NCBI RefSeq assembly: GCF_052857255.1
Contig: NC_135505.1
Coordinates: 132,673,967-132,737,966 of the forward strand
Direction: 5' to 3'
DNA length: 64,000 nucleotides
From: Amblyomma americanum
Taxonomy: Eukaryota; Arthropoda; Arachnida; Ixodida; Ixodidae
In this document: in pieces, positions 10,601 to 64,000 of the stretch
Layout of the letters: each line of letters starts with the position of its first letter
How positions within the stretch are numbered: the stretch's first letter is position 1
Program-made: the position numbers and the translations under genes
Notes under the pieces: model-generated
The model's database searches: none
Seen by the model: the letters and a program-made list of their open reading frames with translations, nothing else
Told to the model about the DNA's origin: nothing

Positions 10601-12970
10601 AAGCGTGCCAGAAAAGCCAACCTGGCTAGAAAAATAGATCGCAATTCACGTACCTGCAGAGCCCTCTGTTACTGGATCCGCTTCGGGGCAATGGGTGAAA
10701 ATTTCAGTGAACCCAGACGTTTAGTGACGCGATGAGTGAAAAAATTGTTCAGGGACCTTCAGCTCATCACGCGTAGCCATCTCGCAGCATGTCGCCGCTA
10801 AGTAACACATCATGCTATTATTGCTTAAATTTTTCATCATTGTAAGTTACCTCCCTTAGCAAACGGACCAGCTGCCGATTTTTGTCAAAGGACATTTAGT
10901 TCTTGATGGGCGTTCTATAACTTGGGCTGGCCAGCAAATCCTTTCGGTCAGAATGCCTTAAATTCCAAAGCGACAATTTCACACAACGCAATACTAGGCG
11001 ATCTTCACAAAGAGCTAGCGCCCTTGAATTTCACCCAAGCAGCGGCCTTGTCAAAAACGGTTGTTTTACAGCAAAACCCCGTATGACGCACGTATTCGAT
11101 GGCTGGCATCAGATAACACCATCTATTATATTCGATTCAATTGGTAAGCACTTAAAATGTGTTCATGCGAAAGGAGCGTGCTCCAGTCAAGGACGCCAGT
11201 GCGTCGCGACCGCCATCGAACCAATTAAAAACTGTGTACTCAGTTGCCATTCCGTCAGTGTGCGCAAGGTCTTGGGTCCAGAGCGGACACCGCGCAACCG
11301 CTGGTTCTAGGCATGCAGACCTTCATTTCTAACAAAGAATATACTTGCGCAAAGAACACAGGACACAACCAAGTAACACATACGACAGGTACAGACCGCA
11401 ACTTCCAACTAGTTTATTAAGAGCAGGCAACCAGTGTTGGCCAACAGAAAGATTACAAAGCCAAAAGAAAGATATGCCATGTGGGCAGTTCATACCAGCA
11501 TGCCGCCGCCAAGGGGGCTACCGGATATCATTATGTCCAACGGATATGATACTTCAAACATAACAAGCTAAACATAATGCCAAAAAAGAAACTGAAGATT
11601 CATGAGGTGAACAATGAAAACAGGGGATATGACATATCTTAGCAAAGTAGTGTCCAAGATGCCAAAACAAAAGTCAAACATGATAGTGATACCTGTCAAC
11701 GGGTAAACTATCCTCGTTGCAAAAGCAGTGTCAATAAAGCAAGTGTGAAACGCTAAAAACACTAAGCCACAGAAATAACAGCAGACCATCATTGTCAATA
11801 AATAGTGTGAATAAAGCAATGTCAATGAAGCAGTGTCAATAAAGCAAGTGTGAAACGCTAAATACACTAAGCCACAGAAATAACGGCAGACCTTCATTGG
11901 CTAACTCCTCTGAATAGTCATATGCTCAACGATTTACATTTTCTGCGGCACCCCAAGCACACAATACGAGACAGCCAACCTATGTCGACGTCAAAGCTCG
12001 TGGTCACTGCAATCGCTTGCGTAAGAGTTTTGCTCCATGTGGCTCTTTTTTTACGTAAATTCACAGCGTACTGAAGCTCTGTGGAGGCACAAAGATCGAT
12101 GAGATACTGCTTAACCGTGACTGGGACAACAAGTGTCCCATCGAGCCTGGTACATACACCGCTATGGTGGCCGTGCGGATCAACGATGACGAAGAAGCCG
12201 AGGAGTTCATTGGGGTGAGTTCAAAATTGCGTAATAACCTACTCTCGCCGCCAAGCTAGACGCCGCTGCCCTACGCGGACAGTTTGCCGACAGTCAGCCT
12301 TTGTGTCGTTCTTTATAGAGTTTTTAATGCTTCAAACCAAGTTTTCTTACAACTGTAGAAGGGCAGAAGTTAGTAGCGCAATAACTAGTCAACTTATTTA
12401 TCTCAGTTTGCTCGGGACTTATTACCTGTAACTGGTAAAGCATGACTTAAACCGATTCAAGATTGCACACCAAGACACGACATTAAGTTTGCAAATCTAT
12501 ATCGCTGTGACAATAACGGTAGTCATTACGTCCCAGGCTTTATGGAAAGCTTTCTTCATTAATGAGAAGTTAGTAGCATGCTGTTGTCCACGTAACCTGT
12601 TTCAAACGACATGTGTCACTTCAAGGACCAGTGCTAACAGAGATCCTAGATTATATCATGATTTGTTCGGAAAACGATCTCCAGCAGTGAAGAACAAAGT
12701 AAATTATTGGACGTTGACGGGGTACTGATGGGAATGTCAATGTTCTCAAGGATAATATGCTCTCTGAAGATTTCACGACAAAAAGAAATGCAGACTGGAG
12801 AGAAAAACAGGCGCTGGTGTTGTTGCCAAAGTATTGCCGTCAGCCGGCAGATGATCAGAGCTTGTTCGTTTAAATTGCAGGATGGAAACCTCGTCGTCAC
12901 GCTGCTCATCGAAAACGGTGGAAGCACGGCTGACTGTGTGTCGTTTCCTGTTTACGTAGAGAAGGACTGA
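7538..12970 (+). CDS. ML-domain lipid-binding protein 2, complete
   Basis: Four exons (7538-7631, 9001-9184, 12067-12214, 12881-12970) join in frame to 171 residues. Residues 1 to about 19 (MIAITLVGFLAAINLAAGS) form a signal peptide; choosing the ATG at 7538 puts the hydrophobic core next to the start, unlike the in-frame ATG at 7442. The mature part has six Cys (30, 86, 93, 98, 116, 161), the number needed for the three disulfides of the ML fold, and the hallmark DWDNKCPIEPGTYTA. Sequons are at N22, N42 and N80. The family comprises secreted lipid-binding beta-sandwich proteins related to NPC2, MD-2 and mite group 2 allergens; ticks have many, some salivary. The ligand cannot be read from sequence. 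It is a tandem paralogue of the gene ending at 4602. Intron 1 holds a truncated LINE. Confidence 0.92.
7632..8019 (+). other. ML gene 2 intron 1, before the LINE
   Basis: Starts GTAAGC. Contains a T-run near 7650; otherwise nothing recognised. Confidence 0.5.
8020..8808 (+). mobile_element. 5'-truncated CR1/jockey-like LINE with ATG-repeat tail
   Basis: An open frame (8026-8583) encodes the C-terminal, post-RT part of a LINE ORF2: SLGFIRRHLSF, AYKTFVRTKLEFGSPIWNPH, IQNRAARYI and the final AIEEWNSLPDYIV. A ~200-nt 3' region follows, ending CCAATAAATGATGATGATGAT, a tandem tail marking the 3' end. The long intact frame suggests a fairly young insertion in intron 1 of ML gene 2, in the same orientation as the gene. 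Confidence 0.88.
9001..9184 (+). CDS. ML gene 2, exon 2
   Basis: The acceptor is TCTATCACAG and the donor ACTG|GTAAGC. The exon is 184 nt, phase 1 to phase 2. It encodes the first beta strands, with sequons QNIT and PNGT and the Cys of ELACPDY. Read past the donor, the frame meets TAA at once, which supports the splice site. Confidence 0.9.
10203..10331. repeat. Small hairpin with a direct copy
   Basis: GCACAGCGTGACTGAGAC is followed within about 10 nt by its near reverse complement GTCTCAGTCGCACTGTGCC. The latter block returns as a direct repeat at about 10311-10331. Possibly the remnant of a small foldback element. Confidence 0.6.
11340..11900. repeat. Repeated block with 105-bp offset direct repeat
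   Basis: GCAGTGTCAATAAAGCAAG at 11725 begins a ~65-bp block (…GTGTGAAACGCTAA…ACACTAAGCCACAGAAATAA…) that recurs at 11830. The left side has AGGACACAACC and CTTCCAACTAGTTTATTA, resembling the flanks of the foldback repeats near 43.2 and 52 kb. Probably transposon-derived; class unknown. Confidence 0.5.
12067..12214 (+). CDS. ML gene 2, exon 3
   Basis: The acceptor is AAATTCACAG and the donor GGG|GTGAGT. The exon is 148 nt, phase 2 to 0, and encodes the NC...LC cysteine pair, DWDNKCP, GTYTAMVAV and an acidic DDEEAEEF loop. It is the exact counterpart of 3678-3825. Confidence 0.92.
12881..12970 (+). CDS. ML gene 2, exon 4 and stop
   Basis: The acceptor is TTTAAATTGCAG. The 90-nt exon gives DGNLVVTLLI...DCVSFPVYVE and ends in TGA, the counterpart of 4513-4602. 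Confidence 0.92.
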   Translation, partial: DGNLVVTLLIENGGSTADCVSFPVYVEKD

Positions 12971-13108
12971 AACGCAACGTGACGTCGCTGCCTACGTGGC
13001 AGTTCTCCGCAAAGTAATTTCAGCGTTATATCGAACACACCTGATCACATGCAAATGTTCCTCTTAGCGGTGTGCATTTGCTCAATGTCACGACTTTTTT
13101 CTTACATA

Positions 13109-13114
13109 AATAAA
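13109..13114 (+). terminator. Poly(A) signal of ML gene 2
   Basis: AATAAA lies 139 nt after the stop, at nearly the same distance as in ML gene 1, followed by GT-rich TTTTGTGGG. Confidence 0.7.
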
Positions 13115-14149
13115 GCAACCTTTTGTGGGACTGCTGGGCAGACATACTGCTCATGCTCGCAGACGCGAGAGGCCTTTGCGGTGTGTTCTGAATGACATTG
13201 TTGACCCATCTATTTCCTCACTGCACTTTTTCCCTTAACGTATCTATACAGTCTCTCCAAAAAACATGTGACAGAAGTTCTGAGTGAGACGTTAGTTCCT
13301 CTACTGGTGTGCTGACAGCCTTACCTCGCCTTTCTAAACAACGTTGTATTAAATCGTGTGCAAACGGTTTGTGCTGAATCTACCGCAAAGACTTTCTTTT
13401 TTAAACTTTACACGCCGATTTCACTTGTAAAAAAGTGGCTTCGTGCTAAGGGTGTGTTTTGCCTACGTCAGTGAACTCCCACCTGCGTCAGCAGCCACAG
13501 TTTATTCATCATTGCTTTATGCTTTGTTGTGAGGCCGTGTTTTCTTGGGCGGGCATACTTCAACGGATCCTTAAAAAGGACATTGAGGTCACGCCTTATA
13601 CTAAAGATTTTTGCCTACAGTGCAAGATTCTAAGGTTTCATGAGAACTTTTTGTGCTCATGTGACTGTTTAGACTGTGTATGAGCCACATGATTGATCGC
13701 CACGCAGAGCCCCCCCCCCCCCCCTTAACCGAAGTCTCTATACAGAGAGCAGTATGCTTTGATGTGGAGTGTACATGCTGTGTAAGGTCAACCTGCCTGC
13801 CTGGCTGCCTTTACCTGATGCACGTGTGTCTCATGGAAATGTTATGCGCAGGCAGAGTGACGACCGGCTGCTGGTTTGACTATGTAGGATGGGTTAGTGG
13901 GTTAGGTTAGCTTAAGTAATGTTTGAAGCCTGGCAGTGTTGCACTTTCGTACAATAAAAGAAAAAAAGAAGTGGCTCGGTGACCTGGTGGTAACGTGTCT
14001 GAGTCGGGATCTAAAGGGCATAGGTGCGATTCCCATCCCATCCCAATTTAAGTGATAAACCGCTCATACGGTCGCCAACACTGACAAAGAATTTTGTCCA
14101 TCCGATCTTCAGTCCATACCTGACCGCGACGCCATGTTAAGCTAAAGAA
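13115..14149. other. Intergenic region between convergent genes, left part
   Basis: A C-run of about 17 at 13710-13726 and a weak tRNA-like stretch at about 13969-14041 (GTGGCTCGGTG...GGTGCGATTCCCA, resembling pol III A and B boxes). The latter may be a diverged SINE head; it does not fold convincingly as a tRNA. No gene recognised. Confidence 0.45.
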
Positions 14150-14650
14150 GCACAACACGTTGATATCTCCAAATTTGGCCAGCCAACCACAAATTTCACT
14201 GTTGCCAACAAAATGGTGACCTCCAAATTTAGTCCTGGCCAATTCCAAAATTTAACCCGGGCCACTCCTGAAATTTGGCCTCGATCGATTTGACCCATAA
14301 TTGATGCACAACCCTAATTGCCCACGTCAAACACGATGGTAGCCTCCAAATTCGGACTTGGTCATTTCCAAAAATTTTTCCGGGCCAACGTTAAAATTTG
14401 ACCATGACTGATTTGCACCAAAATCGATATGCAACTATAGTCGACCATGCTAAACTCGATCGTGACCTCTAAACTTGGCCCGAGCATTTTCTAATATTCA
14501 ACCTTGGCCACCCCAAAAGTTTACCTTGGCAGATTTGCCCAAAAACCAATGTCTAACGCTAACTGACCATGCGCAACCCAATGGTGACCTCCAAGTTTGG
14601 CACAGGCCATTTCCAAAATTTGGCCTGTCACCATTACTCCCGATTTTTCA
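14150..14650. repeat. ~123-bp diverged minisatellite, four copies
   Basis: The anchor ATGGTGACCTCCAAATTT (and variants) is at about 14213, 14336, 14459 and 14581, a spacing of 122-123 bp. Each unit also has CCAAAATTT and GATTTG blocks. Copies are well diverged. It lies between the convergent ML and transporter genes. Confidence 0.85.
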
Positions 14651-15703
14651 CTCTAAATCTCAGTCTTAAAGCCTTCGCCTCTTTTCCGAAAATGTCTACC
14701 AAGTCTTGAAGCCATCTCGCGCCGTCAGCTAAAACAGCGATGTCATCATAATGTATCAATCCTGGTACGCGAATTCCTGGCCCCTTCACCACCACTATTC
14801 TGTAAACAGGGCCACCTGGGGAGCTTTTTCACAGCATAACAGGAGGATTTCACAGCTTAAAGGCCTTCCCCATACATTGTGGTAAAGATGAGTACGTGAT
14901 GAACTTCAGCAGATCTCACGAGGATTTTTAATAAATATTGCATTCAAGCACCCACTAAGCATTGAGTCTTAGGCTTTGCAACAGCGCCGTTTGAGGACAT
15001 CTCTCGTTTTCAAGTTTATAATATAAATCCAAACCCTTTTGCACACGAATCTGCAAGGAGTCAACATAAACTTATATAGGCTTTTGTAAAAGCTGTTTTG
15101 GAAACGGCCCGATGTTTTAAGCACCGGAGCAACGCGACACATCTTTTCCAAGGTGGTACACATTAAACTCTTGAATGATATATGTTCGTCGCAACTACTA
15201 GCTTAAAGTTTGATTCTTATACTATAACAATTAATTCAGTACAAATTGTGAAGCACTCGCATCATGAGATTCTTAGAACACGATGTCTCGTTCCCTGCAT
15301 AAACTACAAGTATTTTAAAAGATGGAATTGTAGGCATTGCAAGTCTTCGCAAGATGAAATTAGGAGAAAAACACATTCAATATCTGCTGTTCTGTTGAGA
15401 ATAGAAACATTGGTGAGGAGGAAAAGGGACAGGAGTCACCTGTACCCTAATTTCTATGACGTGAAACATCTCACGAACTCAAACAGTTCAAGAGAGACTC
15501 ACAGGAACCCGTTCTCAAGGAGAAAAAAAAACAGCGCGTATGATTGGTGAACAGGAATCGTCATACGTTATTAAAAGGCACAGGTGTGTCCACAAAATAT
15601 CTGGCGAAATGGGAAGGGGTGCATTGGAGATGAAAAAAATAGGGGTTCTAAAGAGTAGTGGTTGGCGACCATGAACGATGTACTTATAACATAGGATGTT
15701 GTG
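14651..15703 (-). other. 3' flank / probable 3' UTR of the transporter gene
   Basis: No protein family recognised. No AATAAA on the minus strand close to the stop; an ATTAAA (complement of 14927-14932) is one possible distant poly(A) signal. The + strand frame 15182-15550 has no motif. Confidence 0.35.
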
Positions 15704-58534
<42,831 letters not shown>

Positions 58535-60649
58535 CTACAAGAAATTTGTCCGGTACCAAGTTGAGTGTAGAAAGGACCACGCAGACTTCAATGCAAGCAG
58601 GATAAGTTTGTTCCAGAAGCCAGCAGTGAATCAAGTCAGTCCTGACAAATTTAACCCCAAAGAAATGGGATCCTAAAAAGTTAGTGTCTCTCCTTTGTAT
58701 TGTTACTTTGCACAGCAAGCTCTTCCTCATCTTTGTGTCAGAGACCTTCTGAATGAAACCTGTAAAAGGGATTTTAGGGCAGATAGCCCCGGTGTCGTAG
58801 TATGTTGTTAATGAAAATTTCCACAACCACATAGTGCACAAATTCAGTTCCACAGGCAAGCCTGAGCTATTTGGAACATCGTAGTGATAGAATAAGCACT
58901 CTCGACAATCGGCATTATGTTGTCAAAAGTGTCGGCTGTTTCAACCAACAAACAACAGAATATAAATTAAAAGAAAACGATTACAAACACTAGACTAGCT
59001 TTGTGTTACACAAAGATTTAGCGGAGAAAGCTGGCTTCGAACCTGTCAGTCCTCGTTAAGGGGATTTATTGCACGTAATTTTTACCGAAGAAATACCCAA
59101 GTTAAGAATAACAAACCAGATGTCTTAATTTGCAACATAGAAGTACTAATCGTCTTGTTTATTAACAGAGTATTTGGAAACGTACACTGACACCCATCCA
59201 AATTCACAATTTATCAAATAAAAAAAGTGTGAAAGTTCCTAAGAGCACTCGCTTAATTTTAGGTTTACTGCGCAGTGGTTGGGTTTTTGATCACCATAAT
59301 GAACTCTGCTCTGCAATTCAAGCTTACCTGCATATATCTACATTCCGGTTCCATTTCAACATCATCTCACCAGCATAACTCCGAAGTTGCCGCTTGTGAC
59401 ATGATCTGATAAATTTGCAGCCATTGCTACAGCAGCACAAAAAAAAAACTTCCCAAAGACCTCGAAAACCACGTACTGTATACGTCACATCAGCGTCGAA
59501 ACGCTATACTGCTGTGTTCTTATCACAGTGCACACAACCTTAACAAAGAAAATGTTGTTACGCTTCATAAACCTTTTTGTTTGCTTTCTCGTCTGTTTAT
59601 GCCTTTCAATTACTTCGCAGCTCTATCTTCACTGCAAGCTCTGTCTAGTGTTGTTCAATTAAATGTAAATGGACCAAAGCTGATAACAGCTAATGAAAGT
59701 AAACCAACAAAGAATTGAGCAAGCACAGTCTTGCCTGTCAATGCAAACTCATATATCCCATCGTTGTTTTCTGGTAACCTCCAAAACGCCCCCCGGAATA
59801 TTTTTCAACAATCCTTTTATCTATTGTCAGCATCATTACACCAGTCTCTAAAGTTTCAATTAGAAAATCACCTGCTTTTTCAGCATAAATGAGCTGATGG
59901 TCAATAAATGTTAGCATGTATACAATAGCAGCACATTATCAAGATAGGCTTGTCCTAAAATAAGTTATCAACGCCTTATCACTTCTTCCTGATTTCGCAA
60001 TGCCAGATTGAGGCGTGACCTTCCCACGAGAGTACTGTGCAAGTGAGCTACACTTAGGTTAATTGCACCCAACACTCGAAGGCAAAGAACAATGCAAGGA
60101 CACAGTGTTAACGGAACCAGCACAGTAGGAAAGAGCATCGCAGACAGTATTACACACAAATATGCCGACCTACAGTACGGCACCCTCGAATGCATTCTTC
60201 TGGTCTCATTTTTCTGTATTTCAATGTGAGCACTCCAAAAGCTGGCTAATAATTAGCCCTTCGTTAGGTAAGTGGCTCATTCGCTCTTTCCTTGCGCTGT
60301 TTGCCCTCGCTTTATTGCTTTGCATTTGCTTTCCTCAAAGACCAAACACTATCTGCCCTTTCTCGGCTAACATTCCACCTTTGCTTAGGCAAACGCTCCC
60401 AATGGCTTTCCTCCTTACCCAGCCGCTTTTTCTCTGCATTATCTCTAGTTATACGTGAAACACGTAGGCGTGACACAGGTGAACTTGGGCAGATTGCATG
60501 AATACTGTCCAAATGAGAAATCAATGTTATCACTGTCACGCAGCTTTCGACCTGGAAGAACTTAGTACAAATGGAGTGTTGCGCAAAGCTGTTTCAATCA
60601 CGATTGGGCCCGATCCTTCTTGTTCCTAAAGTACGACCAAAGAATTTGA
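58535..60649 (-). other. Upstream of E1: intron or 5' flank
   Basis: Searched for a short minus-strand exon with ATG plus about 15 codons and a phase-0 donor before the E1 acceptor. A minus-strand candidate donor GCAG|GTAAGC (near 59334) follows an ATG, but its peptide does not resemble MRP N-termini. No exon called. Confidence 0.45.
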
Positions 60650-61040
60650 TTAAAGAGTGCAACGCAAAAAGACAAGGACAAACCAAGAAGTGCACAGGAC
60701 TGGCGCTGACTTCGAACGGCACAATTTTCTTTTTGAGATGGAACGAGAGGATCCTGGCCTTGCAAGTTGAAATCCCAATAAGATTCGCGCAGGTTATGGC
60801 GGCACCTTGCTTGCTCATGGTGGGCATCATGCATGCTCATGGTGCTCATGGTGGGCTCTTTTCTTTCTGCCATGAGCAAGCAAGATGCCGCCATAACCTG
60901 CGCGCATCTTATTGCGATTTCAACTTGCAAGGCCAGAATCCTCTCGTTCCATCTCAAAAAGAAAATTGTGCCGTTCGAAGTCAGCGCCAGTCCTGTGCAC
61001 TTCTTCGTTTGTCCTTGTCTTTTCGCGCTGCATTCTTTAA
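60650..61040. repeat. Large foldback repeat (171-bp arms)
   Basis: Arms 60650-60820 and 60870-61040 are ~95% identical in inverted orientation. Shared blocks: AAAAGACAAGGACAAAC, GTGCACAGGACTGGCGCTGA, CTTCGAACGGCACAATTTTC, GAGATGGAACGAGAGGAT, GGTTATGGCGGCA. The spacer is ~49 bp with TGCTCATGGTG repeats. The same peptide is therefore open on both strands; I do not call it a gene. Confidence 0.93.
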
Positions 61041-62954
61041 CCATGATCACAGAACAAGACTAGACAGCCACTTTAATGTATTTCATTCCAGTCGAGCGCT
61101 GCTACACTCACGCTTAGGAAACCTTCAAATCAAACTAAAATTTGAAGGTACGGAAAGAAATTATATAAAAGCGAGAGAACTTTACATTGACATTTGGTTT
61201 AGTCAGTGAGGCTTGATTTATAGAAGTGTGCTAACATTCTCAATACCATACTCCTGCCTTTGCAGCAGTCATTACCCCTTTTTTGTTTTTATTGAGTATT
61301 GAGTACTCCACACTTTACTAGGTGGCATCTATTTATATACACTTGTTCTATATTTATGCCTCCTGCGCTGGACTACAAAACCGCAGCTGCAATGCAGAAG
61401 CCTTGACCTAGTTAGGCTTTAGTGAAAACAGCTTTCTGCCTAAGTAACCACTACAGAAATGAAGTCTGGAAGAAATTATTTGAGCTTATCGCACTTGCCC
61501 GGGCAGGTACAGTAGTTTCCTACGGCCTTTATGACGAAACATGCCACAACTGCGCAATAACCATATTTTTTTTGTCACAGTAGTAAATAGAGAGTCTACA
61601 GATAATTTTGACTGGAAGCACGGCACAGGTTATAAAAGACAGGGAACTAGACAGTAGGCAAATTTCAATGCGGCAGCATTAAAATGCACATCAGGAGCAA
61701 AATCCACCGTCCAATGTCGCGAAATTCGCTGATTGGTTGAAGGAGGTCACATGACTTTATGATATTACCACAACCTGCCCACCCCGGCAAGCGTCAACCA
61801 ACCCGCCGTAGCAAGTGGCAATTAAATTAATTATTGTTCGACAGGTGTCACGTAACCATGCGACGTCCTGACAGCATGTCCACTGGGTTTCCAGCAGCCT
61901 ACTTTGTAGATAGCATTGGAATTCACCCCGAGGACCGTCCTCTGTCACGAAATTCACAGATTGGTCGAGAGAGATAAGACGTCAGAAAGGTTACGTGAGC
62001 AGAAAATAGATATAACGTCAAAAGCTCACGTGATGCTGAAAGAGTTTAACAAAGCATGTAAAAATTTGAAATAAAAATCAGAAAAAATTGTTATGTATTC
62101 AAGTGTGGGCACCGTCTCAGTATAGCGGATAGCTGCTAATGCAGCTAGCAGTTCCAATATGGCGGTTGTTATCAGTGAAACTTCGCAAGAGCCCACAAGC
62201 CGCGACAGAAGATGCGACAAATGTGAAATATAATTATATTGCATTGCGCTCTTACGGTGACTTGACCATCCCCATAGTTCTTTGAAAGCCTTCAAGGCCA
62301 TGCCAGGACATTTTTTATCGCAATGTGATTTACCACATGTGCATACATCACGTCGCACATTAAATGTAAGTTTCACATAAAGGCATTTCCCAAACATAAC
62401 GTCATTTTTTCTTGTGCACTGCCGTGCGACAAATATTAGTATTTTTTAATGAAGGCACCGAAGACAGGTACAGTGTTACTTGAGGCCATGGGTGTATGAG
62501 AAATTGTTTTCTGAAGATGTTGTAGAAAGCAGTAATGTTGAAATAATTTTACACAAGGTTGATTATAGCTGCCATCAATAGAAAACAGTTTCAAGACGAA
62601 TGTGAATGAGTTGCAGAGTTCAAGCCAGACTCGCAAGTTGGAGACTCGCAGAATTTTTGCAATACTTTTATACCGACTTCCAGCATCAAGACATCATGAA
62701 AAAATGTTTGGGTAACTTCTACAGCTTAACATTTTTATCAACGTATATACGTTTTCGGATAGACAGTTGTCTTGTAGATAAATCTAAAATGTAGCAAGTG
62801 CAATAAACAGGGTAATTCAACAAAAGAGGTAGCCAAATGAATGAATTCACAATTTTGTGCGTAAAGTTAAGGTCATGCACTAATCTTTGGCTGAGAACCT
62901 CGCGACAGCGCTTAAGCTAAGAAGTTTAAGTTAATAATAACGCAGCGAGCTGTG
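61041..62954. other. AT-rich flank, mostly unrecognised
   Basis: A minus-strand stretch at about 61735-61830 (GGGCAGGTTGTGGTAATATC, AAGTCATGTGACC in sense) resembles the tail of the third SINE family. The rest shows no family or gene. Confidence 0.4.
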
Positions 62955-63262
62955 AAAAGTAAAATGATAGGTGTAACTTTAAGAGACCAAATTGGACGGA
63001 GTTGGTGAGGGAACAAACATAGATTAATGACATCCTAGTAAAGCGTAATGCGAAGACAATGTAACCACTGCTCCTTAAGGCTAACGGAATTGATTTGAAG
63101 AGAAGGCAACCGTAGCGGGGGCAGCATAATGGGCGGATGAGACTAATAAGCTTGCTGGGATACGGTGGCCGGAGCTGGCAAATGATAGGGTTAATTGAAG
63201 AAACGTGGGAGAGGCCTTTGCCCTGCAGCAGGCGTAATCGGGCGGATGATGATGATAATTTT
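62955..63262 (+). mobile_element. RTE-like LINE 3' end, diverged
   Basis: TAGGTGTAACTTTAAGAGACC, GGCAACCGTAGCGGGGGCAG, GGGCGGATGAGAC, GTTAATTGAAGAAACGTGGG, AGAGGCCTTTGCCCTGCAGC and a GATGATGATGATAA tail. It is homologous to 54629-54936, with several frame-breaking changes. Confidence 0.78.
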
Positions 63263-63428
63263 TAGGGCACGGTGTTTATATTTCCTGTACTTCAACAAAA
63301 TTTTCGAAAAAGCGCGTCATATATCTGCCTCATGTTCTTCTCCGTACCCTTTCATCATGAATCCAATTTAACTCGGCAATCCTCCCAACTTCATGTAGTA
63401 ATTAATCTTTCATATAATGTGACACGTT

Positions 63429-63661
63429 TGGTTTGGTTCGGGGTTTAACGTCCCAAAGCAACTCAGGCTATGAGAGACGCCGTAGTGAAGGGCTCCGGAA
63501 ATTCCGACCCCCTGGCGTTCTTTAACGTGCACTGACATCGCACAGCACACGGGCCTCTAGAATTTCGCCTCCATCGAGATTCAACCGCAGCTGCCGGAAT
63601 CGAACCCGCGTCTTTCGGGCTGGCAGCCGAGCGCCATAACCACTCAGCCACCACGGCGGCT
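63429..63661 (-). mobile_element. Full-length tRNA-derived SINE (second subfamily)
   Basis: Minus-strand head GTGGCTGAGTGGTTATGGCG (A-box) and GGTTCGATTCC (B-box), then the core GAGGCGAAATTCTAGAGGCC, CGTGTGCTGTGCGATGTCAG, TGCACGTTAAAGAACGCC, and a 3' end GGGACGTTAAACCCCGAACC. Core shared with Ruka, 3' end different. The flanks have a loosely similar ATRATGTGACAY, perhaps a decayed target duplication. Confidence 0.85.
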
Positions 63662-64000
63662 ACATATGATATGATGTGACATGTTAACGATGTTCTGGTA
63701 TGTTAACAATGTTCATCAAAGCGCTACAATGTCCCTGGATGCATGATAAGGCGCATATAATATGAACTGACCACTCATATTAGCCAATATTTGAGCACAA
63801 TGACGCAGAGCAAACTAAAATATGACCAATGACCACTTTCACACGTTGGAGGGGAGGCCCTGTGAACTCTTTTGAGCTGATACGTGAAACACTTCTTTTT
63901 CCTCGAAATCGAACTGTGCCAATCAGAGCACGAATTCGGCTAAGCACACCAACCATGCAGTCTTGTGTGTTTTACAAGAATGAAATAGTCGCCCGTGCTT

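Larger units (their letters stand above)
9185..12066 (+). other. ML gene 2 intron 2
   Basis: No exon-like coding segment. It contains T-rich runs (about 9425-9640), a small hairpin plus direct repeat (10203-10331) and a repeated block at about 11340-11900. Confidence 0.6.

Noticed and set aside
59280..59370. Candidate first exon of the transporter
   Set aside because: A donor-like GCAG|GTAAGC follows an ATG on the minus strand, but the predicted residues do not resemble an MRP N-terminus.
60571..61209. 212-codon + strand ORF and the related 150-codon - strand ORF
   Set aside because: They encode the same peptide because the DNA is an inverted repeat; no family motif.

Overview
The window looks like nuclear DNA of a hard (ixodid) tick. 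Small GC-rich exons sit in long AT-rich introns full of non-LTR retrotransposon debris. There are several copies of a tRNA-derived SINE that fits the published tick SINE 'Ruka' (recognised from memory of the family, not searched). No bacterial or viral gene organisation is present.

Left part (1-13.1 kb, + strand): two tandem genes for secreted ML-domain (MD-2-related lipid-recognition, NPC2/mite group 2 allergen type) proteins. The first is cut by the window edge; only its last two coding exons (3678-3825, 4513-4602) and an AATAAA are here. The second is complete in four exons (7538-7631, 9001-9184, 12067-12214, 12881-12970; 171 aa, signal peptide, six cysteines). The matching exons of the two genes are identical in length (148 and 90 nt) and phase, so they are tandem duplicates. 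A decayed Ty3/gypsy pol fragment lies before the first gene and degenerate LINEs lie between and inside the genes.

Right part (15.7-58.5 kb, - strand): one long gene for a full-length ABCC/MRP1-type transporter, split into at least 27 coding exons. All 27 join in one frame to 1606 codons plus stop. They run from the second MRP1-like coding segment (TMD0) through TMD1, NBD1, the linker and TMD2 to NBD2 and the C-terminus. Only the short first coding exon is missing, probably lying upstream in 58.5-64 kb unrecognised or beyond the window. The two loci converge: ML gene 2 stops at 12970 and the transporter at 15704. Points of note in the transporter are a GC-AG intron, one weak donor, one ambiguous acceptor, and a Leu in place of the Gln of the NBD2 signature motif.

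The introns and the 58.5-64 kb flank carry SINEs (one full-length with a perfect 12-bp target-site duplication), LINE 3' ends of at least three types (RTE-like, I-like, CR1/jockey-like), two MITE-like palindromes, two large foldback repeats, a roughly 330-bp unclassified dispersed repeat in three copies, two minisatellites and a roughly 134-bp ATT microsatellite. I saw no rRNA gene, CRISPR array or functional tRNA gene. Apart from these repeats and the unusual details of the transporter, I found no convincing new biological system.
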